Source: Symbiodinium natans
Taxonomy: Eukaryota > Sar > Dinophyceae > Suessiales > Symbiodiniaceae
Assembly: GCA_905221605.1 (NCBI GenBank)
Contig: CAJNDS010002467.1
Span: 175,013-239,012, forward strand
Direction of reading: 5' to 3'
DNA length: 64,000 nt
Shown: positions 55,540-64,000 of the stretch, one piece after another
How positions within the stretch are numbered: the stretch's first letter is position 1
How the letters are laid out: every line of letters starts with the position of its first letter
Position numbers and translations under genes: made by a program
Notes under the pieces: generated by a model
Database searches by the model: none
What the model saw: only the letters and a program-made list of their open reading frames with translations
Told to the model about the DNA's origin: nothing

Positions 55540-55690
55540 TAGGGTTTAGCAAGGGTAGTTTAAGGTAACCCTAAACCCTGATCGCTAGCTAGCTGAACCC
55601 TAAACCCTAAACCGTGATGAGCTCAACCCGTTAACCCTAAACCCTATAAACCCTAAACCCGAAACAGCTTAGACCCTATATAATAAAAGC
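55540..55690 (-). repeat. CCCTAAA cluster with GCTA insertions
   Basis: CCCTAAACC units mixed with TAGCTAGCTGAACCC and CCCTATAAACCC. The same variants recur at 57745-57950, 59725-60020, 61815-61900 and 63140-63900, all in this right-hand region. Confidence 0.85.
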
Positions 55691-56089
55691 CTGCTATAGG
55701 TATACCCTAAAGCTCCGGAATGCTTAGAGGACTTGCTATGCGGAATGATCCAATCGATCACTAATTAGTACTTCGACCATTTGCACGACAGAGCTTAATT
55801 TGCACGCAGGAGAATGCCGATGTATTGGATAGCGAAGGTATGGACTGCTCGGATGAGGACTATATACATACTGTGCAATTTAGATAAACCCGGACACCCA
55901 CAAAAGATCCCATGGCCACACGTGCTCAAAGCCTACCTGATCGATGCAGACACAAGTGAGGATGTTGCGAACGCTTCCCAGCGTTCGGTGCAGGACCTGT
56001 TGCCTGTGTAGACCGTGCTGTTCATACATGTGGAATGCTGCTGTGGGGCGGGATGTCTGGGCAGTGCTGTTTCAATTGGCGACAACGAG

Positions 56090-59060
56090 GACGAAAGTGC
56101 GCAGGAGCCGACGGGGTCGGACAAGAACAGCCAGGCCGGCGCATGCGTTGCACGCATCTTATCAGGCCGACTGTTCCCCTTGTGCGAGGACCAGCAGGAA
56201 AGCGAGGAGGAGCCCATCGCCGTGGAAACGAACAGCCACATGGATGTTTGCTACTTCTCGCGTGTTTCCATTGTGAGAGGACGAGGAGAAGAGCGTGGAG
56301 GACCCTATGGCCTTGGAGACGAAGAGCCAGGACCGGGACAGCGCTCCGTGCATATTCTACACTTACGCGGCTGTTGTTCCCATTGCGCGAGGAGGACCAC
56401 GACACCGAGGAGGACCACGACACCCAGGAGGAGGCCATGGCCTTGGACACGAACCACTTGGGCTTTAGAATATTCCATATACCGTATATCCCGTTGTGTG
56501 AGGACGACCGCGCAAGCGAGGAGGAGCCCGTGGCCGTGGAGACGAACAGCCAGGCGTGCGCGCATGGGGTTATAGTTTGGCCCGGCTGTTCTCATTGTGT
56601 GAGCACGACCAGGAAAGCGAGGAGCCCATGACTGCGGAGACGAACAGCCAGGCCGGCGCTCGTTGACGTGCACTGTGCTTTAATGCCGGCTGTTGTTCCC
56701 TGCGAGGACGAGCGCGAATCCGAGGAGGTCACCATAAGGTCATATATAGTAAAGATTCTCGATCCTTTACAGGGTTGGTTTAGCTTAGGGTCTAGGGGTT
56801 TAGGAGTTCAGAGGAGGGGGGCTAAGAAGTAGGGTCTTCCCATTCTGCAAGGACGAACACGAAAGCGAGGAGGAGCCCATTGCCATGGAAACGAACAGCC
56901 AGGCTGGCACTCGTACGTACCCTTTTTTTGTACTGTTCCCATTGTGCAAGGACGCGGAACACGAAAGCGAAGAGGAGCCCATGGCCGTGGAGACGAATGG
57001 GGGCGAGCACGAAAGCGAAGAGGAGCCCATGGCTACGCAGGCGAACAGCCAGGCTGGTACTCATGGATGTGTGCTTTATAGCTAACGCAGACTGTTGTTC
57101 CCATTTATGCCAGGACGAGCACGAAAGCGAGGAGGAGCCCATTCCCACGGAGACGAACAGCCAGGCTGTCAGTTGTGGACGTATATTGTAGTTATAAGGC
57201 CGGCTGTGGTTCCCATTGTGCGAGGACGAGCACGAAAGGGAGAAGCCCATGGCTGCGGAGACAGGCAGCCAGGCCGGCAGTCATGGATTCGTTCTACTTG
57301 TAAAAAGCCATGTGCTTTGCATTGAGACAGGATGACAAGGAGAGCATGGAGGGGGGCCCTATGGTAGAGATGAACAGCCAGGCCAGCGCTCGTACGGGGG
57401 TTCTTGGCCGATATGCATGCACTGATCGTTTCCGTTCTGCGAGGACGAGAACGAGGACGATAGTGAGGAGGAGCCCACGGCTGTGGCGACCAACAGCCAG
57501 GCCGGCGAGTCGCGCGCTAATGTGTTATGACGTCCTTGGTGCATAATATGTTTGTGTTGTGAGAGGACGACAACGACAGCGTGGAGGGCCCTATGGTAGA
57601 GACGAACAGCCAGGCCAGCACTGATGGGTTCAGAACTTTTCCGGGAGGCACGCAGTGATCGTTTCCGTTGCGCAAGGACGAGGACGAGAGTGTGGAGGAG
57701 CCCGTGCCTCTGGCGACCAACAGTCAGGACGGCAAGTCTCGTGCTACCACCCTAAACCCTAAACCCTAGCTAAACCCTATATAAACCCTAAACCCTAGCT
57801 AAACCTAAACCCTATAATATATAGACCATAGGCTAAACCCTAAACCCTATAAACCCTAAACCCCTAAACCCCTAAACCCCTAAACCCTAAACCCCTAAAC
57901 CCCTAAACCCCTAAACCCTAAACCCTATATAAACCCTAAATATGTCTTGCTTGTGCAAGATGGTTGGGTTTCGGGAGGACGACAGCGTGCATGAGCCCAT
58001 GGCCTCTCAGTCTACACGTGGTGAGGATGAAGCCGCTCGTGAGGAGGGGGTTTGGGGTCTGGGGTTATATATACCTGATAAGCCTTCAGCGTTTAGGGTT
58101 TAGCTCCTATATAGGGTTTAGCGTTTAGGGTTTAGGGTTTATATGTGTTTACAAGGGTTTGACAGGTATTTATTAAGTTACATGAGCCCCCGTGAGGAGA
58201 ACTCAGACACCACCACGCAGGCAGGAGATGAGCCCAAGGAGGATGCTGATCAGGAGGACACAGGCTCCGAGCAGGCGGAGGCTGCAGAGGCCGAGAGCTC
58301 CGATCAGGCAGAGCAGGCGTGGAGCGTTAAACCTCGGCCCGAAGCCCCACCATATAGGTAGCTGTGCAGGATACATTGCATGCACTGCTGCGCAGGAGCC
58401 GGAACCGAAGCGCAGGGTACTGCGCAGAACCATGTCAGAAGCTGCGTGCCTTAATGATATATGTTGTGCAGTATACGATCCTGAACGCAACGTGCGCGTG
58501 CCCTGCTTTCTATAAGGCTTCCACGAAAGGGCGCTGCATGGTGGACCTGCACAAATCCCCTGGCAAAGCCGTCAATGCCAAGATTAACTTGCTGCAGCTG
58601 CACGAGGAAGGACTCCGAGCAGCTGCAGGCCGTGTCCCGTCGCCGCAAGAGCAGTTGGCCCTGGTGCGAGCAGAGATGAGAACAGCAAAGCTTCTCGATC
58701 CACAATACATTTCCGATCATGAGTGCATGACCGTGCAGTGTAGCATGGTGCTTTGTATAAACTTCCTGTCTAAGGCGTGGCAAAACACCGCAGGAAGCGC
58801 TCCAGACGTATTCCCTCGGAGGAGGATGGTTCAAAGAAATACGGGAACGCAAGAAGGGCAAGACCAAGGGCCAGCGCTACCCGTCTTACACCCACGAGTC
58901 CGGGGTCACTTTTCCTTCCTGGGCCCAGGCACAGCGCAATGGATGCCCCCGACCGCACCCTGAAGAGAGTGCTGTGGACAACACTGATGCGGACGACGAG
59001 AAAGCCTCTTCGAGTGAAGGGGGCCATTATGAAGAGGACCATGGTGAGGTTTCCGAGTAG
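56090..59060 (+). CDS. Acidic-repeat protein gene built from a mini-exon array
   Basis: Mini-exons, each after an AG acceptor and most ending CAG before GC or GA: 56090-56134, 56189-56239, 56280-56330, 56392 onward, 56503-56553, 56604-56651, 56707-56727 (truncated), 56852-56902, 56951-57052 (double), 57114-57164, 57225-57272, 57331-57381, 57444-57500, 57566-57613, 57677-57727, and a diverged 57978-58010. Apart from the unclear 56392 unit, lengths are multiples of three and all read in phase 0 as modules such as DEHESEEEPIAMETNSQ, DDRASEEEPVAVETNSQ and DEDESVEEPVPLATNSQ. Introns are 40-65 nt and share a CGGCTGTTGTTCCCATTGTG-like 3' part. Then follow 58197-58316 (QEDTGSEQAEAAEAESSD), 58396-58443 (EPEPKRRVLRRTMSEA), about 58517-58720 (LQLHEEGLRAAAGRVPSPQE) and 58794-59060 (EALQTYSLGGGWFKEIRERK, then TAG; a GTGAGG donor just before may extend the gene). 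Highly acidic product; function unknown. Confidence 0.65.
57745..57955 (-). repeat. CCCTAAA / CCCCTAAA array
   Basis: Units of CCCTAAA, CCCCTAAA and CCCTATATAAA interrupt the mini-exon gene between exon 57677-57727 and the diverged unit at 57978. This is a telomere-type intron within an otherwise very compact exon array. Confidence 0.9.
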
Positions 59061-60030
59061 CTGGCTCTCCCGGCTCCGTGGCAATGCACCCTTAATCCAG
59101 CGCAGGCCTTCCTGCTGCTAACTTTAGCATGGCCGTGGGCACGCGTGAATCCATGTGTGCTAGCTCACAGCCTGTCTCGCGTGGGTGATCCTCTAGTTGG
59201 CGGGGTCTGGTTTGGCGTGATGTCGAAAAGCTTTCAGCGTGCTTGCTGTTTGCAAGTGCGTGTGCTGCAATCTTGGGACATGCTGCAGTGGCAAATGGAT
59301 GTGTGTTGTTTCTCCACGTCTTGAGCTCTTTCGTGTTACCGATGGTGGCCACCAGCCATCTATATACTCCTACATATCTGAGTCATGAAGCTTGAACGCC
59401 TGAGACCGATTGCAGAGATGCTTATGGAAGTTGATCTCTCGAACGAGAATCGAAATGATTTTGTACCTTGGCACAATTAAGGTGTGCCAGCCTGATGTGA
59501 CTGAGAAACGTGTCCTTTGAGAGTCTCTGTGTGTGTGCATGTGCTCTGCTTCTAAGATCGAGTTCTGTGCGGGATCAGCTCAATTCACTCGTGGGATGGT
59601 GGCTCTGGGCTACATGGGCAAGCGATTCGACGACACTTGGTGGCAAGATGTTTCAAGATATAGTCCCAGTTCTCGGTTCCCCTCCCCCCTCCCTCCCTCC
59701 AACCCAGCCCCCCAACCCCTCTATGAACAACCCTAAACCTTATAAACCCTCAACCCTATAGAAACCCTAAGGGTTTATATATATAGGGGGTAGGTTTAGC
59801 TAAAACCCAAACCCTATAGGGTTTAGGGTTTAGGGTTAAGCTAGGGTTTAGCTTTGGCGTTTAGCGTCTATTGTTTAGGGTTTAGAGAGCTTATAAACCC
59901 TAGCTGAACCCTAGGCTAAACCCAGGCAACGCTAAACCCTAAACCCTGCTAAGCCCGAAACCCTAGCTAATTAATACTCTACACCCTATACACCCTAAAC
60001 CCTGTCAAACCCATAAACCCGGGGCCGGGG
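59061..60030. other. Spacer with one possible 3' UTR and telomere-type repeats
   Basis: Unique sequence to about 59680 with no convincing exon, a C/T-rich patch near 59682-59705, then degenerate CCCTAAA/TTTAGGG arrays in both orientations to 60020. Confidence 0.5.
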
Positions 60031-60035
60031 TCTTG

Positions 60036-60186
60036 CGGAAGTGACACTATTGGATGTTGTGCAAATCATAGGAAAACTTGATGATTTCTTCCTGTATGGA
60101 TCCTCTAGCAAAACACACTTTCGGGGTTGTCCGCTCCTGTGGAGTTCCTAGAACAACTGACATTATTGGTTTGGGCTTTTTATGTA
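60036..60186 (+). repeat. Dispersed 150-bp duplication, copy 2
   Basis: Second copy of 55171-55321 with very few differences. It ends in CTTTTTATGTAG, and similarity then fades over a TA microsatellite followed by GCTAAGG (GCCAAGG in copy 1). Confidence 0.95.
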
Positions 60187-60289
60187 GAACATATATATAT
60201 ATATGCTAAGGGCACCGACAGTGCAAGGACCATGTGTACAAGAGTGTATACGTACAGTGTTTGTGCACTTCAACCGACAGGTCCGGTAC

Positions 60290-62337
60290 TCCGGCAACCA
60301 CAACTTCATGCGCACAGTGGGGTTTATCGCCCTCCTCAGCGCAGTGTCTGGACGCAAAGTTGCGCTTGGAACGATCTGTGTCTAATTAGAAGTTAGACCA
60401 TATGTCACTGTGGTGCGAGGTGCGCAACATGGTCGTTGGAGGTTTGCTGCTCTGTGCCCCGCCATGTGGCAGTTGGATATTCATGTGCCTTGTCGAGAAG
60501 TAAATATGTTATTGATTCATATAGGTCTGCAGCCTGGATTGAGCGATCGATATAAAACATGGGAAATGAATCAGGTCCAGACCAAGCACAGGAAGGAGTA
60601 ACAAACAGCCAGAAGGGCTCCCTGGGAGATATCGAGGAGTGAGGTTTGCAAATTGCTTCATCGAACGCCTATGCTACATCCTCCAAGTAGCGACCCAGCT
60701 GGGACGCTACTGGGCCATCGAGCAGCCAGCTTCCTCGGCCATTAAGATGCATGGATGCGTCATCCTAAGCCCAAAACCCTCTAAGCCCTAGGAGCTCAAC
60801 CCTACTATATACAATAAACCCGAAACCCCAGAGTGGCCCAATAAACACAAATATTTATAAAACCCTATTTTTTTTGCTGTGCTTATGCGGGCCTTCAAGG
60901 TGTTGTGGCTCTACCCGGCCATGCAAAGCACCCTCAGGGCATGCGGTGCTACCTGCGTGAAGTTCTATATGGCCACTTACGGCAGCCAAACTTTAAAACC
61001 GACGGTGCTTCTTGTCCTGTACTTTAAAGGTGCCTGCGTGCCATGCAGCCTATACGCAGTCTCACACGTGCGTATTGCACATGCCCCGCACTGCAAGGGT
61101 CTGGTCTACTTTGCCAAACATATCCGAGCTGCGGAAGACAGCCAACATGAAGGTGGCACGGGCCATCCTAAGCAGGCCGCTGGGATCGAACGCCTGCAAT
61201 AGTCAGATTGCTTTCGCGCAGGCCTATACACATGTCTGCAGGAAGCGCAAAATCGAGCTGGTCAAGAGGACCGTGGATCGTCAGGGAAAGCAGAGACTGG
61301 CCGCACGACAAGAGAATAACATAAGCATTCATTGCAGTGGCATGTGCTCAGTCTATAGAGTGTACAGATATACAGCTGAGACAGCCAACAAGCTCATGAA
61401 GATGTCGCAAGCTTATCCGTTGGCTTTCGGACTGGAGCTGGCCAACATGCATCTCGGATGCATCCATGTGTACTGAGACCTAGCAGGCCTAAACCTTTGG
61501 ATGGGAGTGGGGGGGGGGGGGGGGGGTTGTTTGGGATCTGCCTTTTGTCGGTGGGGAAGATTTGCGAAAGGCAGATCTGAAGCGCGGGTGTGGTGGTGGG
61601 GTGTGGGGGGGGGGGGGGGGGGGGGGGGTTGTACCCCAAAGCAATTAGGTAAACCCTAGCTTCGTTGGAGACTTGAAGGGGGGTGTGGGGGCTTGTTGAA
61701 GAGTCATTGAAGAGTGCTTGATGGGGGCGTGGTGGGGTCGCTATAGATTTTGAAAACCGGTCCTGGCCCCCTGTTTCACCTGTTGGACCGGTTTCACACC
61801 CCCCCCCCCGCTATAAGAACTTCCCTAAACCCCTCTATAGCACCCTAAACCCTAGCTATATCTATAGGCCCTAAACCCTAAACCCTATATAGGGCTAAAC
61901 CCCGGAGCGATGGAAGGTGTGTTCTTGAAATTTGCAATTCATTTAGCTATAGGCTTTGGCCGGGGCTTTGGGTTTAGGGTCTTTATAGGCTTCTAGATCG
62001 GGGAAGCCGGTGTCGAGCTTCTAGGGAATATTTCCCCTGAACCGAACATACTATGTGTAAATGTCCTTAGAGGTCTGCAGACGCCTCTAAACCCTCAACC
62101 CTATGTAAACCGTAAACTCTCCAAACCCTAAAGCCCTAGGAAACCCTGCTTATAGAAACCCTAAACACCCTCCTGGCTGCCCGGCACACCAGGTTTCGCA
62201 AGGTCAGAGACACCGTGCCGCCGCCGTGCCCAATAGCCTCAGATTTGAACGAGCTTGACCTACGTGGGTCGAGCGAAGATGTCTACCGTGAAGAACTGGA
62301 CGACATTCTACTCGGAAGCGCCCCTTGGACTAGGTAG
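60290..62337 (+). CDS. EQP-family protein, plus-strand copy, multi-exon
   Basis: Exons: about 60290-60380 after ACAG (RYSGNHNFMRTVGFIALLS, GRKVALGT), about 60645-60755 (FIERLCYILQVATQLGRYWA, IEQPASSAIKM), about 60890-61010 (CVKFYMATYGSQTLKPTVLL), about 61105-61190 (LPNISELRKTANMKVARAIL), about 61235-61310 (KRKIELVKRTVDRQGKQRLA), 61400-61470 (SQAYPLAFGLELANMH) and a terminal exon 62173-62337 (VRDTVPPPCPIASDLNEL, EELDDILLGSAPWT, TAG). Motif order (GF, EQP, a YxxxxxKP block, basic block, SQxYPxxFG) agrees with the minus-strand copy at 47170-49737 and with an unnamed multi-copy dinoflagellate family (from memory). It may share a transcript with the mini-exon gene upstream. Function unknown; methyltransferase-like ancestry is inferred from the other copy only. 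Confidence 0.6.
60580..60612 (+). other. Stray degenerate copy of the acidic mini-exon
   Basis: After CCAG it reads DQAQEGVTNSQ and ends ACAAACAGCCAG, closely resembling the array modules (DQQES...ETNSQ, ACGAACAGCCAG). Here the frame continues GSLGDIEE to a TGA instead of meeting a GC donor. It suggests that one module moved, or remained, about 2.9 kb from the array. Confidence 0.45.
61509..61630. repeat. Two poly-G tracts with a duplicated flank
   Basis: Runs of 17 or more G at about 61511 and 61606, with TTTGGGATCTGCCTTTTGTCGG and a partial inverted copy (CGAAAGGCAGATC) between. Other long C/G homopolymers are at 7689, 16656, 18035, 19421, 25564 and 45071. Confidence 0.9.
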
Positions 62338-62420
62338 CTCCAGAAAGCCTGCAGGCGCACCGCTGACAGCTGCTAGCCAGCAACAAAACATGTGCCGTGC
62401 AGGTTGCTTCAGTTGATGTG

Positions 62421-62970
62421 TTACCGATTACATGTGTCACCGTGTCACCCTGTCACCTGGGGGCGTCGCTGTGTCACCTGGACCCTGTAACCGTGTCAGC
62501 GTGTCACCTGGCGTGTCGCCGTGCCACCGGGGCCGTGTCAGCGTGTCACCTGGCGTGTCACCGCACCACCGGCACCGTGTCACCGTGTCACTTTGCGTGT
62601 CGCAGGCGTGTCGCCGTGTCACTTTGCGTGTCGCAGGCGTGTCGCCGTGTCACCCCCTGGTCTAACTGTAACCAAAAGAAGCACGGATGGAGACAATATT
62701 TCATTGTACACCCAGAAAACGTGTCACTTTCGCGCCGAAACCGTGTCACCGTGTCACTTTGGCGTGTCACCGTGTCACTTTGGCGTGTCACCGTGTCACT
62801 TTGGCGTGTCACCGTGTCACTTCCCCGTGTCACCGTGTCACTTCCCCGTGTCACCGTGTCACTTCCCCGTGTCACCGTGTCGCTTCCCCGTGTCACCGTG
62901 TCGCTTCCCCGTGTCACCGTGTCCCCGTACCACCCACCCGTGTCGCCGTGTCATTGTGCGACAGTGTCCT
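62421..62970 (+). repeat. GTGTCACC-type minisatellite
   Basis: Higher-order tandem repeat of CCGTGTCACCGTGTCAC followed by TTTGG (three copies) or TTCCC (five copies), with degenerate units to the left. The basic unit is 8-9 bases (CGTGTCACC). Long open frames in several frames of both strands are a consequence of the repeat and are not proposed as genes. Confidence 0.97.
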
Positions 62971-63003
62971 TGCATGCACTATGTGCCTATGTGCCTCACG
63001 GGC

Positions 63004-63115
63004 ATACAACCTTTCGTGCACGCCGGGCCGCGTGGCTCCACCATTGGCAAGAAGCGCGGCAGAGTTCGATCCTCGGGAAAGGAACTTCTCGAGAAGGCAA
63101 GACTGGGGCAGGTTC
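63004..63115 (+). CDS. Exon-like island, basic peptide
   Basis: Reads IQPFVHAGPRGSTIGKKRG then RVRSSGKELLEKARLGQ and reaches a GTTCTC donor-like site. A second frame (PPLARSAAEFDPRERN) is also open. The following GTCTTTCTAGTACTACCAGAA is duplicated at 63246-63265. Confidence 0.35.
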
Positions 63116-63139
63116 TCGGGGTCTTTCTAGTACTACCAG

Positions 63140-63900
63140 AATGGCCTTACAACCCTAAACTATAGAAACCCGAAACCCCCCTAAAGCCTAAGCCCGAAAC
63201 CCTAGCTAAACCCTAGACCCTCAACTGGTCAGGGTAGGATCAGGGTCTTTCTAGTACTACCAGAAAATCATAGAAACCCGAAACCCCTTGAGCCGAAACC
63301 CGAAACCCTAAACCCTATAGACCCTCAACCCTAGGGCTATAAACCCTCGACCTTATAAACCCTATAAATCCTACTAAACCCTAAACCCTATAAACCCTAA
63401 ACCCTAAACCCTAAACCCTATAAACCCTATAAACCTAAACCCTAAACCCTAAACCCTAGCTAAACCCTAAATTATAAACCCTGAACCCTATATAGGCTAA
63501 ACCCTATAAGAACCCCAAACTATACAGCTTTGGACTCTCTTGGCTAACCCCTAAACCCTAAACCCCAGGACCCTAAACCCTACACCCTAAACGCTACACC
63601 CTCAGCCCTAGCTAAACCCTGAACCCTATAGACCCTAAACCCTAAACCCGCTAAACCCTAAACTCACGCATTGCAGCTAAACTATAATTTATAGACCCTA
63701 AACCATATAAGGCTTAAGATTAAACCCTTTGGGTTTAGGGTAGGGTTTAGGGTTTAGGGTTCCTAGGGTTTAGGGTCTACGGTCTAGCTAGGTTTAGGGT
63801 TATAGCGTTTAGGGTTTAGCTACTGCAACCGCAACCACACCACACTTTCGAAACCCTAAACCCTATAAGGAACCCGAATTTAAAAGGCTAGACCCTAAAA
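63140..63900. repeat. Terminal CCCTAAA / TTTAGGG cluster of the window
   Basis: Dense CCCTAAA with CCCTATAAA and CCCTAGCTAAA variants, flipping to TTTAGGG at about 63725-63820 and back. Orientation changes and unique sequence after 63900 show that this is not a telomere end. Confidence 0.9.
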
Positions 63901-64000
63901 CCATGCAACCCGCGGCCACACCAAAGGGGGGGGTGCCGGTAGGCGGGAGGGGGGGCGGGGAGGGGCAGCCCGCGCTATATACGTACACCCCATAAGAAAA

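Noticed and set aside
62397-63165. Open frames of 253 and 214 codons on the + strand
   Set aside because: Most of each frame is translated GTGTCACC minisatellite; several frames are open together, which is expected of a stop-free repeat.
63140-64000. Chromosome end (telomere) at the right edge
   Set aside because: Repeat orientation flips several times and unique sequence follows; the same kind of array occurs throughout the window.

Overview
This is nuclear DNA from a eukaryote, most probably a dinoflagellate. Three things point there. (1) TTTAGGG-type telomere repeats are scattered internally in both orientations through most of the window. (2) Exons that I could join by reading phase often use GC or GA instead of GT at the 5' splice site, a known dinoflagellate habit. 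(3) Several exon sets match multi-copy protein families that I associate, from memory only, with Symbiodinium and Polarella annotations. There are no bacterial-style operons, ribosome binding sites, CRISPR arrays or recognisable rRNA/tRNA genes. Most long open frames are shadows or simple-sequence translations; the real coding signal is in short exons that usually lack their own start codon.

Region 0-25.5 kb: TTTAGGG/CCCTAAA arrays fill the sequence between islands of 50-150 bp. Many islands are exons. On the + strand, ten islands from 339 to 12,297 join in phase into most of an AI-2E-family (UPF0118/PerM-like) membrane transporter. At 16-22 kb exons of a minus-strand gene are interleaved with those of a plus-strand gene. 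From 21.2 kb a further + strand exon series leads into 25.9-28.8 kb, where a 333-337 bp unit is repeated in tandem and appears to be a 117-nt, phase-symmetric exon plus its intron. Foldback and terminal-inverted-repeat elements (MITE-like) are sprinkled throughout.

Region 28.8-42 kb: after a gene-poor stretch with minisatellites, the minus strand carries a large exon-rich block (42.1 to 32.6 kb). The first part (42.1-36.8 kb) is a Pro/Ala/Gln-rich protein with 20-residue repeats and a conserved C-terminal region. The second (36.2-32.6 kb) resembles an uncharacterised multi-copy dinoflagellate protein. They may be one gene or two.

Region 42-53.6 kb: small repeats, including a set with a tRNA-like B-box motif at 44 kb, then minus-strand exon series at 49.7-47.2 kb (a family with a methyltransferase-like VLEVFSG motif and an EQP motif) and 52.9-50.5 kb (unknown).

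Region 54-64 kb: plus-strand exons throughout. The most striking object is at 56.09-57.73 kb: about fifteen mini-exons, mostly 45-57 nt and all multiples of three, each coding an acidic module such as DEHESEEEP...ETNSQ, separated by introns of only 40-65 nt whose 5' ends are nearly all GC or GA. Downstream is a second, opposite-strand member of the EQP family (60.3-62.3 kb). The window ends in a GTGTCACC minisatellite and CCCTAAA arrays. Exon joins are inferred by reading phase and conserved motifs only; transcripts would be needed to confirm them.
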